A stretch of DNA of 64,000 nt from Echinarachnius parma (taxonomy: Eukaryota; Echinodermata; Echinoidea; Clypeasteroida; Echinarachniidae): assembly GCA_037951105.1 (NCBI GenBank), contig JBAMJV010007756.1, positions 1 through 64,000 on the forward strand, given 5' to 3'. The first letter of the stretch is position 1; every line of letters begins with the position of its first letter. The notes beneath the pieces were generated by a model, which was not told where the DNA came from, ran no database searches, and saw only the letters and a program-made list of their open reading frames with translations. Shown in pieces: positions 22,940-36,344 of this stretch. The translations under genes and the position numbers were made by a program.

Positions 22940-23846
22940 TATGAAAACAAGTTGTCACATGACCTTGTGTCTTGACTTTGAGACGTGTTGTGCGAGATCG
23001 ATATAAGGCTGTTGTCCCCCTGTTGTCACGTGACATCATACAATCACTGCCCACTAACTATAACCCTGTCTGTACGTGACATTGAGACTTGTTGCCTAGA
23101 CTTATTTTATGTACGTTATTTTATACTCCACGTCTCACAGTCGCCCGTATTCTACTGTTTCTACCCTTCTCAAAAAAGTTTCTACACTGTAGCCTGAAGT
23201 CGGGGGTATGTACTAGAAGCTTTTATTATCATACGACCAGCATTTCGTTAAAACTGAGAGATCCTCTCTGACTAAACATGTAGTCGAATGCTGGCACAGA
23301 CCCATTTCGTACTGCAACAATGATTCCGCGACATTGTGAGGACTCCCCGACTCCCGAGGTCAGTGTGACCACCAGGCAACCCAGTCGCCTAACTGGCAGC
23401 TGATAACTTACGCCAGGAAGTCGACATCGATTTTGTCTTCTGCTGATCATCGATCTCGTCAGCTCGGTCAACTGTGAACGAAGGTCGCATCGCATCAGTG
23501 ACCACTCGTCGTTGTTCAACATTCTTCTACGAGTAATTTCTGTTTTGTTTTTTCTCGAAAGAAGACAACGGTTTTGTTTCATATCCAAGATTCCAAGAAT
23601 ACCTAAACAATGGTGAAAAACAAACAGATTATCTTCCAGGTACTATGTATTCTTGATTGCATTATGCTATATGATTATTATTTGTTTGCACATTCAATAA
23701 TAATAATAAGAAAAGATGAATGACGTATGAGCGTATGAAGGTCGCACAGGGGACGTTATTCGTTTCTCATTTTCCAAGACAATAAGACGCATGTTCATAT
23801 TTTAATCGATTCTCAATTGATTAAATGTAACGAAAATGAAGGACCC
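22940..23846. other. Non-coding stretch with a CACGTG palindrome; unrecognised 119-codon frame
   Basis: GTCACGTGAC lies at 23025-23034. TTTGAGACGTGTTG near 22977 and ATTGAGACTTGTTG near 23080 suggest a weak duplication of about 104 bp. A minus-strand frame at 23229-23588 gives 119 residues, basic and free of simple repeats. It is the least repeat-like of the longer frames here, yet it matches no family I recognise and has no support as an exon. Confidence 0.4.
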
Positions 23847-24064
23847 TTAAGCCCGGCGCAGACAGAGCCGACTCGACCCGATCCGACTGGTTTAAATCAG
23901 GCTAGAGTTGGGCCCGGTCGGTCGGAGCAGATTTATCGCGTTGAATCGGCCCCAACTGCATCCGACTGTCTCTCGACTGGCAAAATGTGTGTCGCGAGGC
24001 ACTGAAAACTGAGCCGATCGGAATGACAACCAGTCGAGTCGGCTCTGTCTGCGCCGGGCATTAA
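23847..24064. mobile_element. TTAA-flanked MITE, family K (about 210 bp)
   Basis: TTAA lies on both sides (23847-23850 and 24061-24064). Inside them are near-perfect inverted repeats: GCCCGGCGCAGACAGAGCC then GACTCGAC on the left and the reverse complement on the right. TTAA duplication is the signature of piggyBac-type transposases, so this is probably a non-autonomous piggyBac-like element. A truncated relative lies at 54901. It is GC-richer than its surroundings. Confidence 0.9.
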
Positions 24065-24905
24065 ACTCTTGTCTCGCCGTAGTGATTAAGCATTTTCCTA
24101 AAAGGGAAAAGGAAAAGGCCAAAATATTCGATTTATATTATTTGTGTCTGAGCCAATTACGACTACGTTATACATTCACTACCCAATAAAGACGGCGAGT
24201 TTGATTACCGAAAGGCACATCAGTTTTAAAATGAATTTGATTCAATCGATGTTTGATTAGGACTGCAAGTGAAATAAGGTCGAATGAACTGCCGTCCCGG
24301 AAAAAAATAGAGATTCCCTATTTTCCTGAACAAGGAGAAGGAACATATCAATACGTTCATAATTCTGAGGCTATCAAAGCAGATGCGACCTTCTTTCTTG
24401 TGTCAAGCATGTAGGGTACACACATTGTTAAAATTCATACTGTAGATTCTAATTCGCAACCCTACTTTGAAAAAGAGAGACCCCACTTGCTACAATCGCT
24501 ATTACAATCTATGTTGCTGAATTATTTTCATTGCACGTCAAAAAACAGTTTGTTATGCGCCAAGACTCATTTCATTTTCTTGTCTATGGTTATAGTTACC
24601 ACAACATCGAAAATCATCTCTTTGTGTTTGAGTACGCATTGTGTAAGGATTGTAACCCCACTTGACCACATAGTTATGAATATTTCATACTGTGATGTGC
24701 TCTTTTTCCTGAAACCGCAGCAAAACTATTCATTTTACAACATAGAGCATAATCATAATGAACGTATGATAATAATATTCCACACTGCTTCTATTCGTGA
24801 CAAGCGATGCGGAATACCCAAAACCCATGGGATGAATATTATTAATTCGCCCTCTTGTTTTTGTCATGTTCATGTTCATTTTCCCTTTTTTCTTTCTTTT
24901 TTTAG
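24065..24905. other. Non-coding stretch; 177-codon frame not supported
   Basis: A plus-strand frame runs 24487-25020. It is C-, F- and H-rich and has no motif I recognise. It passes through the G-run at 24913 as poly-Gly. I regard it as chance. Confidence 0.45.
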
Positions 24906-24942
24906 GGGGTGTGGGGGGGGGGGGGGGTGGGGGGGGGGGGGG
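24906..24942 (+). repeat. Long interrupted poly-G tract (37 bp)
   Basis: G runs broken only by single T or TGT. It is one of the longest G-rich strands here and a candidate for G-quadruplex formation. Confidence 0.95.
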
Positions 24943-24944
24943 TC

Positions 24945-25918
24945 TCTTCTTATTTGCCTTTCAGTTTGTTTGTGTAGGCTATGTAAAATCGCTTTTGGCA
25001 TGTCTCGTCATTTCTTGTGATATGTCTCTCAATTATGCCTCAAATTATTGTTGCTTGTCTCGCAATTCCATCTTTTATATTGTCTCAGGTTTTTGCCCTC
25101 CTCTGTTTGCTCGTGTGATGAGAATGGGTAGAGTCACATGACCGGAAGGCATAGCATATCAAGCCAACCAGCCAAACATTCGATGGTGCGTGCGTTCACA
25201 TAGCACGCGTCTCAACCCAAAGTCTCGGGAAAATGTATCTGCGCTGATCTAATCCCAAGTCCAACAAATTATGCCATAATGTCTCAACCCTACGTTTTTA
25301 GGGTACTGTAAGCATGGTAAGTTGACTGATCCAACCCTACATCGACACAACACATACTCAACTCCTATTCTTGGACAACAAATGTGCGCGTATTTTAATC
25401 CTGTGTTTATTCCGCACGTTTCTGAACAACGATTCTCTCGGAGGCAATGTTTATTGAACTACTAGTTTGTCCACTCGACTTAACTCTTGCGTCCACACAA
25501 GATTGGTCGGTTGTGGGTCATAACACAATTCTTGAGTATGCAAAGGATGTACTCACTGCTATTTCAAAACGATTTGGTTTGGTGTGAACACGATGACGAT
25601 GGTGCCTACGGGTTTCCTCTCGAGTGAGAATAATGCATGATATGCTGCCGGGAGAGTGGGCACAGATTAATATTGGAGGCCCAACACTTGGTAAAGAGAC
25701 ATAAAAAAGGGGGGCGGGTAAAATGTGTGAAATTGTGACCTACATTGCATCTACATCAGCCAATGTTATAACGTGAACATGGTCGAACAAACGTTTCACA
25801 GTCGCTGTGTTCGATGTGTGAAAACTCTTGATTTTTCGAGTGATTTCATACTTCAATATTGTCGTGAAAATAAACTATAAATATTATTAATTATAAGAGT
25901 AATAGTAGTAATAATGAT
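24945..25918. other. Non-coding stretch, no gene seen
   Basis: Ordinary DNA; the only longer frame (24866-25141) is the poly-Gly reading of the preceding G tract. Confidence 0.5.
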
Positions 25919-25920
25919 TA

Positions 25921-26511
<591 letters not shown>

Positions 26512-27410
26512 GTTGCACATTCATGACATTACGACAGTGGTGTCAAGCAATGATTCAATGCTAATAAATGAGTACATTTTATTAAATACAGTGCGTATGT
26601 CTACAAAAATCAACATTGATAATATTTCTTTGCACAACCAATATTTTGCCCATTTGCTGGCGTCAGTATTTCGACTATTAGCAGGGTAATTGTAATTCCA
26701 TCAATATTTGGATGAAAATCACAAAGTCACATATTATTAAATGTTATTTGTCCATTACTTAGGAGACACTTATTCGCAATTAAAGACGTTGACGTAGCCA
26801 CCAGCCTAGGAAAAACAAAGAGATGCTACATCAACATCCTCCAACGTTATAAGATTTAGTGATAATCCTAAACTCATATTTTCCATGTGACTGCATTATT
26901 AAACATCGATGACATTTTACAATATAGTTTTCTCATAACGCGGGCATGCCGCAGAACAGTTTATTGACTTTACAATTTCGTCAATAATCATGTAATATGC
27001 CAAACGAGTTGGAATCGTGAGTTTACACAACGCTTTAATATAGAAGGCCTGATTTGCTTTTGCTGGTCCATTAGGAAATGCAATTGTATCCTGACTGAAA
27101 TATAAAATGTAAAAGCTTTCAATGCATTAGTTTATTGTTAACATGTCGCTTGTGTTAATGGGAGAAAAGGGAGCCCATTATGCACGAGGTTTCCATGGTA
27201 ACTACTATCATATGAACACAATTAATGGCAGCGCAGATTACAAAAATATGTGTCGCATTGCGCTTTCAGTAGAAAAACGTTTTATGTAGAGGCCCTAAAA
27301 GAGAATAACTAAATGATTTGTATTTCTTATAATCATATAGTTTTTTTGTAATAATTAGTAGTTATTATGGATGCAGGATTTTAGATTAGGTGGGGGTGTA
27401 TTTATATCCT
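26512..27410. other. Non-coding stretch, no gene seen
   Basis: AT-rich DNA without notable frames or recognised repeats. Confidence 0.5.
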
Positions 27411-27528
27411 TCTACATTTCCCCTTTTCTCGCCCACCATGTTGACATCAAACTTCAGTACTCTTTACTGGCAACTCGAAATTCGCTCATACGTCAACGTA
27501 AACTAAAACTGTAAACGATATGATTAAT

Positions 27529-27632
27529 ATCGGAAATAATATCGCTAATGATATTCGTTTGTCTCGCAATGTATGGTCAAACTAGGAATCTAAACGATCA
27601 TGACGTTTCGTATGCTACTGCAATACTTTGTC
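27529..27632 (-). repeat. 104-bp block, inverted identical copy, with 6-bp flanking repeats
   Basis: It is the exact reverse complement of 13587-13690. ATTAAT occurs immediately before it (27523-27528) and immediately after it (27633-27638), as expected for a target-site duplication. This copy therefore looks like the inserted one. No terminal inverted repeats, tail or frame are present. Confidence 0.93.
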
Positions 27633-27943
27633 ATTAATGAATGCATAATGCAACGTATAACAAGACATTAGTATAATTATTGTTAACCGTCTCTACTCAA
27701 AATGTTCCTCAGCGGATGCAGCATCTTTGTTCAGGTGGTGGCGTATCACTCATCCCAATGTCCCTCTTCGCCCAGACTCTTACTATAAGCATTGCAATCC
27801 CTGTCCGTAATATAGTGCTCAAAACCTCGCTCATGCGTCAACGTAAATTAAACAACAATTAATACGAAAATAATTGTATGCATAAGTAGACAAATTCATG
27901 TATAATTTGGGGAAAATACGAAACCGTCTTCGTTATCTGCGTC

Positions 27944-28153
27944 GGCCCCGTTGCAGAAAGAGTTGCAATCGATCGTAAAGTTGCGATAAATTGCAAGTCA
28001 GAAAACATCATAGAGCAGTAAATATAGGAAAGTCTTACATTAATACAACACTATGAAAAGCATGCACATTAATTTTGAACCAATTATGATTTGACTCGCA
28101 ATTAATGACAACCTGGCAATATATTCATTGTAACTCTTTCTGCATCAGGGCCC
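27944..28153. mobile_element. Family B MITE, longer copy (about 210 bp)
   Basis: The left end GGCCCCGTTGCAGAAAGAG then TTGCAATCGAT and the right end GTAACTCTTTCTGCATCAGG then GCCC are imperfect inverted repeats. The centre is longer than in the 47.9-kb copy, with extra A-rich sequence. Confidence 0.85.
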
Positions 28154-28299
28154 AGGTGAAATATCTATACTAAGTATTGATGAGGGGATTCATTTGATCC
28201 CGCCCTACAATGCCTGATTCCCAACGGCAACCGTTCACGCACCTTTCACCATTATAATCATTTATGACTTGTATAGAATGTCTGGTATGCCATAATCAA

Positions 28300-28368
28300 A
28301 TCGGTTTTGAACTCGGGACCCCGTGATTAGAAGACAAGCGTCTTTCCAACTGTGTCACAACGACTCCA
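28300..28368 (-). repeat. tRNA-like sequence, anticodon-loop like Arg-TCT
   Basis: On the minus strand it reads GGAGTCGTTGTGACACAG, then TTGGAAAGACGCTTGTCTTC, then TAATCACGGGGTCCCGAG and TTCAAAACC. The loop CTTCTAA would carry TCT. The B box (GAGTTCAAAAC) departs from consensus and the acceptor stem does not close. I call it a pseudogene or SINE head. Confidence 0.5.
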
Positions 28369-28369
28369 T

Positions 28370-29110
28370 ATAATTATAGTTATTGAATGTAGCAATACAA
28401 GTACATTTGTATTCAAGTTCAACCCCTGCCCTTCCAATGGTGAACATATGAGGCCATTATTATAAACCCACATCTCACTAGCTCGCCCGAGGCTGAATCT
28501 TCACTCATACATCAATGTACAGTACATAATTATGCAATGAATGTGCGCATAATGAGACATTCAAGCACAAGGGCGTGAAAAGCGGGGACTGGGGCGGGGC
28601 TGATGAGGGGATGGGGGCTATTTCAGCCCCAAATACTTTTTGTTTTTGTTTTTAAAATGCCAACATTTTGGCAAAAGGTTACCTCATTATACGAGTAGAT
28701 CATAATGTCACTGTTTGACGAAATAATATGATGCTGTCAATAAACATATACTTTTTTAACAAAAGACCTCACTCTTCCGACCCCGGAAAAATGCAACTCC
28801 CATCCTATCAATATCTGCGACGGCATAACGATCCCCCACATCATCTGGGATTTGGCATTTCGAATTCAAAAGACGAATGATCATGTGTGAAGATTCAGAT
28901 GCTCTCAGATTCAGCCCATTAGTCAAACTTTCAGTCGAATAGAGGCTTTCCATTTATCAACGTACGCATTAACGCTATCCTGGCATACACAATATCATGA
29001 TACTACGTGTCTTTGAGGAAAAAAAGATACAAAATGATCTTCTCGGCACCGATGAATTTGTCATGATGCTTGAATTTTAGCGAAGCATTGACAACGTGGA
29101 CAAAATGTTT
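28370..29110. other. Non-coding stretch, no gene seen
   Basis: Contains one instance of a recurring CACTCATACATCAATGTA motif near 28502; otherwise no frame or repeat recognised. Confidence 0.45.
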
Positions 29111-29122
29111 ATTTGCTCTGAG

Positions 29123-29194
29123 ACGGTTATAGTTCATTGGTTCGGCCCTTCGTCTTTCAATACGAAGGTCGTTGGGCCGATGCCTATAACCCGC
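29123..29194. repeat. Imperfect hairpin of about 72 nt
   Basis: The outer stem CGGTTATAG / CTATAACCCG carries one bulge, an inner stem TCGGCCC / GGGCCGA is perfect, and TTCGT / ACGAA closes an 8-base loop. The size resembles a microRNA precursor, but the internal loops are asymmetric and no known microRNA seed was recognised. A tiny MITE is equally likely. Confidence 0.5.
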
Positions 29195-29199
29195 GACTG

Positions 29200-31060
29200 A
29201 ATGTATCCTTCAGCAAGATAATTGGCCCTAGTTTTTATTTAAGTGACTACCCAAGAATGTATAAATTGGGACTCGTATAGGCATGATAGGATCGGAGTGT
29301 GTTTTTATGCTCTTTTATATAGGTGCCAGTGTGAAAAGCTCCAAAGGGAGTTAAAGTGCATGCACCGTATCCCGTGACAAGTCAGTAATGGCGTCAAGCT
29401 ATTAGTATGATGTTTAACATTAGGCGTTTTTAAAAATCGAAAAATCGATTCAACCATACCTGTTTTAGCGGCCACCTGTCTTTAGCAGCCAATATAAACA
29501 ATTATTGTAACGTTTAATTTAAATTAATACTAAATTTCCATCGTTTGTTATAATATATTGGTGATAACGGAAGGATATTAGAACAAAACATAAAGTAATG
29601 ATGCATCATTAACTGAAGAAAAATAATATGTTACCATCATTCCATTTTCCATTATTCTACCTGAAATTATCCAATGTGCAACATCATCACTCGGGGTTAT
29701 GTAAAACGGGGACAGTTATTGTCTAGTTATTCCTCGGTTAATGTGGCTATGTTGGTACTGTGACGTTGATGGTCATACTTGTAATGGTGGCAGTTATCGA
29801 CATAATATCATCAATATAAATTGAATTTCTGTCATGGACTGTATAACTGGTCGGTTCTTCTTCTTCTTTTAGAAGCGGAAGTGGCTGGCCGTTTGATTAA
29901 TTCAAGTTGCGTCCAGTCTCATCTATTAATACCATTTTGATGCCAGGGTGTAATTTGCGTGAAAGCCTCATCGTCACGTGACGAGGACTGGCAGTTCCGG
30001 TTGAATGTCGCCACCAAATCTAAATGGCCCGTTTGAATTTTCCTGGTGGTAACGGCGGTATGAGTAATGCAATTATCCATGGTTCATCAAATACACATAA
30101 ACAAAGGTGTGAGAACTAATAAGAACAATTGATGATGTTAGTCTGCATGTGCGATTGAAGAGTCATTAAAGAGAACGTATGAGTTACCTTCATCATCCCC
30201 TTTGAAAAAAAAATCATCACCACATTTTTCATCACGTACAGTATAACGTTTCATATGCCCATGTGCAGAGAATAGGCTTCATATCCGGAATGTGGTTTAT
30301 TGATCATAATCCCGCAGGGAAAACGAATGATTATCTGTCACCGTTTATCCGCCTGAACAGAAGAGCATAAAATGCAAACTAATTGGTCCCCAACTATTAT
30401 TGATTTTCATACCTCATGCGGAAGGAGTTTATAACATTATTTTTGACACAGCGTTTCTGCAAATTAATGTTTATTAAGAACAAACACAATTATGTGTATA
30501 ATAATATCAGGCATCTTGTGAATGTTTCAGTTGATACTTGTAATCATTCTAATATAATGTGTCATGCATTGCATCCTTCTCGTTCCCCTTCCACATTGCG
30601 CTATATACGCCACTAAAATAATATAGACACGCAAAGCGCGCCTAATACAGCGAGAAGGTGACAAAATGTGGGTGTGGATTTAAGCTGCCAAACGAAGTAT
30701 ACAAATATGTCATAATTCATAGCAAAACCAATTGTTTTTAATTGAATTGATTCGCGGTCATGCATGTAAAACTTCGATCTAGCAATGAACACGCCTATAC
30801 ATTACACAAAGAGCAAGAGGAAAATATGAAATGCAGAAAAATAAAACTTAACACCCCACTTTAGTTATTCAAGCTACTGTGCAGTATAATATATATGTAC
30901 TGGCCGCCAGTTTTCTTAAAACTTAAACCTTAAAACTCTCTATAGGTGCATCGACCACTGCGCATCTTCACGTTCGCAGATTTGCTTTAGAATATGCGCC
31001 GATTGGCTGATATATTTAACATACCTCGCTAAAAATTATGTTACACGTAAGCAAGATGTA
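29200..31060. other. Non-coding stretch with one CACGTG palindrome
   Basis: The 14-bp perfect palindrome TCGTCACGTGACGA lies at 29971-29984. No frame above 66 codons. Confidence 0.5.
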
Positions 31061-31062
31061 AA

Positions 31063-31434
31063 TGGTTTTCCAATAACATTGTCCACATCCACGAAACTTA
31101 CTTAGAACTCTAGCGGTTCTCTCATACATTGTTATAAACAAATATTATTCGTATTACCAATAGAAGCATGGAACAGGTATTTTTTATAGAATTTTCTTTT
31201 TCTTAAAAAGATATTCACGATTGAAGTGTTCAGATTTGTAATTATCCACTGGAAAGTTATAACTGTGTACTAAATCAGTGCAGTGAGTTAGTGTATATCA
31301 TTTTGCATTTTTGCTCATTACTTTGCCATATAATATAATGTTTCACACATTACTCAGTGGACATCGAAATCACAACAAAAAGCAACCATTCGTCACTTTT
31401 GGCACATGTCAAGAAAGTTACTAGATTCCTTTAA
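31063..31434 (-). mobile_element. Family A MITE, copy 2 (reverse orientation)
   Basis: In reverse it carries all family landmarks: the right end TTACTAGATTCCTTTAA, GCACATGTC, ATTTTGCATTTTTGCTCAT, ACACATTACTCAGTGGACAT, and CGATTGAAGTGTTCAGAT on the far side. The left terminus (near AATAACATTGTCC) has decayed. Confidence 0.85.
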
Positions 31435-31435
31435 A

Positions 31436-33850
31436 ATATTGGACGATTTACTTGCAGTTCACACCTAGGTTCGCACCTAACAGTGTCAAGTCTATGACCT
31501 TGCAGTGAAAACTCGATATTTATTTGATTTAAACCATAATTGCGGAGTAATTGATTTGAACCATTATTACATGCGCATAATAATGTAAATAATATATAAG
31601 GTGCAAAAGAGCCCCGTACGACAATATATTATTTAGTATTGTATATAAACGCTCATAAATGCACCTGTTACGTTTGCAAAGCCGCGTTTATTGACACAGA
31701 TTAAACTATGAGTTCAATGCAAGTTATCGAATAGATGGCGACACAATTTGATACGTCAATGCGACGTTGGATGCGGTTATATAGAATTGCTTAGTACAGA
31801 AATGACATTGTGAAACGTGTTGCTGGCTATTTTTGTCATACATTTTACCTTTACCTTAAGCTATCCAAAGTTTGTTTTCTCTGTTGAACAAATCTATTAA
31901 AACGCATTCGTTTTGCAAGTTGTACGGCATTTGACTTTATACTGCAAACAATCACATGCGTTATTAAAATGGGATCTTTAGTGCATACTTATATAACTAT
32001 ACATCAATTTCAAATGTGTCGGATTGACCGGACAATCCAATGAGGGGCGTTTTATATTTAATTTCACATTATTTTCATATATTATTTCATTTTCATTTAC
32101 AGTTTAGCCGTATGTTCTCCATATAAAATGATATATTCATGTTTTCAGTATAATTACTCTGCATTCTGTATACAACCGACACAGTTTATCGAACGTTAAC
32201 TGTATCTGTGCTCATCACGATTTAGTTCGAACTCATGGTCTATTTTAAAATGTACTATTATTAAGAGGATTAAAATGGATTATGAAATACCCATTCATAC
32301 TTATAATTGAGTGTATTATCGACATAATATGTGTCAAACGGCACTCTGCGGGTTAATAATCCAATACACTGCAACTGTACCGTATTGTCAGACAAAATTT
32401 ATTTTAAAACCAATGCTTATATAATTATTAGAAATCATTAAATTTTTTATTCTGAAATTGAACACATAATCATCGAAAATGATATATCGACACAAGAACC
32501 TGACTCGGAATACCCTAGAAAATTCCACTTCAGTCAAACACGTGACAGCATTTCGTTAACGACATTATCCCAAGTATACTGTAATATGGTTACCCCATTA
32601 TGTTTCATTAATAACGGAGCCCGTGGCGAGGCAGTAATATGATCATGCAAATGTTTGTCGAAGTCGAGTTTATTCGTTTCAATAATTTGTTCTACTTTTT
32701 CTCCTTTTCACTCTCTCCACACGCCTTTCTCATCGTCCGTCCATCTACATCGCCGTTACATCGACGTTGATTCGGACCCTTCAGGTAAGAGTAATGTGAT
32801 TTATCAGGTTGCCTCAAAATGGAGCGAAATTTAATTTACGATAAAAACGATTTCAATTTCGAAAACTAGATATGAATTATTATCAGGTAAAAAAAAAAGA
32901 GAGCGGGGTAGAAATAACACGTTCGTTTTAACAACTCAACCTGTATATTGTATATGAAAATAGTATTTATTTATTATTATTTGTATGTATGCAGCAATTT
33001 CGTTATCAGTAATGTTATGCTTGATTATATAAACGAGAATGAACTCAAACGCCGCAGCAACATTCAATTAAAGAGTAGGAGCCGTGTTATCAAATAAATA
33101 ATGTAGTAGCATCAATACAAATTATATTTTCCAACGTGTTGAAACGATAATGTTTTGGTATAACACACATTCTTGGTAGCGGTAAACTCGCTATATCCAA
33201 AAGGGCCGCTATTTATAAGGACCGCTATTCATAACGTTGTATCACCTCATATCCATAACACGGTTTTCAGCGGATTCAAGATTATTTGACTTTTAAAGAA
33301 GAACTCTACTTTCCTTTATAGATATATTAGATAATGTATTTTATCAATCATATTCCACTCACGGGGAAAGACGGGATCACGTGAGCAGACAAATATTGTT
33401 TTCCATAAGTAGGTCTAATGTATACAGAATGAATGCTAATGAAATAAATATTAGAAAATATATGTATACATACAAATAAGTCGTATTGCAAGAGGGTATA
33501 CCTAATACAATATTCTTGAAAATTACTATTCTTATATCGTGTATTGACTTGTACAGTATGTATTTAGTTCGTTATGATACGGTGATAGTAATTAGTTTTT
33601 ACTGCCAGGTGAATTACTCCTGTCTGATTAAGTGATTGGGGTTAATGACGCCTTACGCCTTATGATTAGCGAAATCACAAAGTTGATATATAGGTAAAAA
33701 TGGATTTTGGCGTTATTGGTTGGTTCATATCTCACCCTGAAGTACCACAGAGTGTACACTGTATATCGCAATGTGTATATTGATATGTGTGCGTGTGTGT
33801 ATAGTTTATGTGTATTCGCACTTGAATTAATAGTGCGTGTTGCTCATATG
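31436..33850. other. Non-coding stretch; one strong splice-donor-like site
   Basis: CCCTTCAGGTAAGAGT at 32779-32794 is a textbook 5' splice site after a pyrimidine-rich stretch (32690-32750). No partner acceptor or frame supports an exon, so it is only noted. Otherwise AT-rich unique-looking DNA. Confidence 0.4.
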
Positions 33851-33953
<103 letters not shown>

Positions 33954-33954
33954 T

Positions 33955-35870
33955 CGTTCGTGCGTGTGTGGGTGTTTGCTTAAATCACTTTAAACAAAAA
34001 CAACAAGTGCGTGTGTGTGTGAGTGTGTTTAATATGTAGGCAGTTTTGTTTGTAAAAATCTTATTTACAAATTCTAATGTTGTTCTATTCGGTTTCTCCC
34101 TAGGTGATGTAATCTGTTTGAATAACCGTATTGTCCACCATGTGGCCATTTCATAATTTCGGGCGGTTTGCTCTACTCTCAGTGATGAGTGTCTGCTATG
34201 AAATTTAAAAAAATAAATAAATAAAAATAAATATTTAAAAAAGATAGAAAAAAGCTGACAAGAGCACAATACGCGGCGCTCTACATAGTAGTCCCACTTG
34301 TTGACTTTCTTGTCCTTGCAGATTCGGACCAGCACAAAAAGGAACAACTTTCAGATGCAGCTGTTTCAATAACGTTATTTTCAATCTCAAAGCCAATTGA
34401 ACATACATTGTATAATATCGTAGCGAATTAAGAAGCTCTCTAGTTCAAACAGCTATGTAGTGTCCCACGTGTTGACTTTGATGTCCCCATGTCCCCATAC
34501 GGAAGAAAAATGAACAAGTGTGATAATTATGCAGCTGGTTCAATATTTTTAATTTCAAGGCTGGTTGAATTTCATGTCCCCATAGATTCATGCATACTCA
34601 CATAAAAATTAACAAGCTTGTTAAAGCAAATGGATCATTATTTTTAATTTAAATAGACACAGTACATGTTAAACTATGACAAGTTGTTTTGTAATTCTTT
34701 ATGTTGGTATTCTAAAATACGGAACAACTTTATGAGTAGGCCTTTCTTTATTTAATTTGTTGTATATATTTAAATTGAACATCGCGTTCCAATTCTAGCA
34801 AAATCAATAAAACGATGCGATGTATAACAACAATTATGTTCATGTCATGCAATTAAAACCAAACGTTACAAATATTGACAAAAAAAACGACTTCTCTATC
34901 CTTAGAATATTCACACTCATAATGATAAATATTAATCCACAGGGAGTAATTAAAGATTGTCAATGGACAACAGTAACCGAATTTCCATCACGATCACTAT
35001 TCCCCGATGGGTATTATATAATTAACCAGAACTCGTCCGCTGCCAGAAAACGTCCGCCTCATTTTTGCCATCGAAAAAAACATTTTCCTCCGGTGAACAT
35101 CCGGACGCTATTATCATCGCAATGTCCAGACACGCCCCTTTCATAACAGTTGCTTTAGGTAGAAATATCATCGAGTGTTATACACTTGAATGGGAAAATA
35201 ATACTCGCAAATTGTTTTTATGGGACAAAGTGCGGGGACTCCGAGTGTCTGAGTTTAAGAGCATCATTAATAACTGTGCATTAATTCACTTTACTCATGA
35301 GGGTGTAATTAAAAATATTATATCCCTCATAAGATCGTTTTACCATTGTATTTGACAAATGATAGTTTTGGACAACACGCGCAATCCCCGCGCAATCACT
35401 TGACCGGGCTGTTAGCAAAAAATTAACACTAAAAGTTCGTTACGCGTTCGTCCCATAGATCATGTGTTTAAGCAAAATGCACACGCGATCAAATTTGTGC
35501 AGTACTCTATGGCGCACACGTTCTAGTCACGTGATTGACATTACTGGTAAAAACTAACACCCTGGGAAGAAGAACGCCAAGACAGCCAATAAGCACATCC
35601 GTGGGAGCGCTAGCACGCATTCATCGCGTATGTGCGCAACTGCCAGCGCGTTGGTGCGCACTCAGTTTTGCGTCTTTGTGATTGTGTGCGCAAAATAACA
35701 ATGACTTTAAGCGTATTAGATGCGCCGTGGTTCTGGAGGCTCATACTGGCTTCATTAATGTCGATTGATTTTTATATCAAAATTTACAAGCGATTTTATG
35801 AAATATTCAGAGATTATCACTTATTTTGCTATAAGCTGAACACAATCACTGATATTGATGAGTGATATAA
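33955..35870. other. Non-coding stretch; GC-richer patch at 35380-35700
   Basis: Several 96-120-codon frames (33985-34347 minus, 34820-35146 plus, 35065-35355 plus) are unrecognised and overlap. The patch 35380-35700 is rich in GCGC, TGCGCA and GTGCGCAC motifs, some inverted (GTGCGCAAC near 35630 and GTTGGTGCGCAC near 35650), and TCACGTGAT lies near 35527. NRF1-like sites (TGCGCA) are possible but unproven. Confidence 0.4.
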
Positions 35871-35871
35871 A

Positions 35872-36024
35872 ACAACTAACGAATGTGCTTGATTGTGATA
35901 GGCAATCTATTACCTCGGTGGGCTCAAAATGACTATTACCCTCAGCTACGCTTCGGGTAATAATCATTTTGAGCCCACCTCGGTAATAGATTTGACTATC
36001 ACAAGAAGCCCATTCGTTAGTTGT
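35872..36024. mobile_element. 153-bp near-perfect hairpin (palindromic MITE)
   Basis: The outer arms ACAACTAACGAATG / CATTCGTTAGTTGT and inner arms CTATTACCTCGGTGGGCTCA / TGAGCCCACCTCGGTAATAG pair over almost the full length, leaving a loop near CAGCTACGCTTC. A transcript would fold into dsRNA. No coding capacity. Confidence 0.9.
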
Positions 36025-36344
36025 ATACTCATGAATGCGAGAGTTCTGTGTGCACAGCGTGAAATTACTGTTAACCTTGTGGGGTAGCTAATGAATGCTA
36101 TATATAGTTGAATTTTAGTGCGAATTATATCATTTATATTTAGAGGATGGAATGCTGACTATTTCAGACAGCCTAAAACTGGCTACTCGGTATAATTATA
36201 TTCAATTGTCTTGGTTGTAATATGCCGGGCTTGTTGGAGATAAAGCGACTTCAGATGTGTCACATGGGTGTACGAAAAAAAACCCTCCATAATTAATTGA
36301 GAGCTGAGTTATTTTGCCCGAATAATCCAATCATCTTTCCTGTG

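Noticed and set aside
22569..23054. 161-codon minus-strand frame with an acidic tail
   Set aside because: The Asp/Asn tail is the ATC microsatellite, the Gly stretch is the C20 run, and the remainder shows no motif.
23229..23588. 119-codon minus-strand frame free of simple repeats
   Set aside because: It was the best of the unexplained frames, but with no family recognised and no exon signals a gene call is not supported.
24487..25020. 177-codon plus-strand frame
   Set aside because: No recognisable domain, odd composition, and it crosses a poly-G tract.
32779..32794. Consensus 5' splice site CAG/GTAAGAGT
   Set aside because: No acceptor, frame or second exon could be linked; such matches occur by chance in 64 kb.
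36099..36132. TATATATA with an initiator-like TCATTT about 33 bases downstream
   Set aside because: The local sequence is very AT-rich and no other promoter feature is present.
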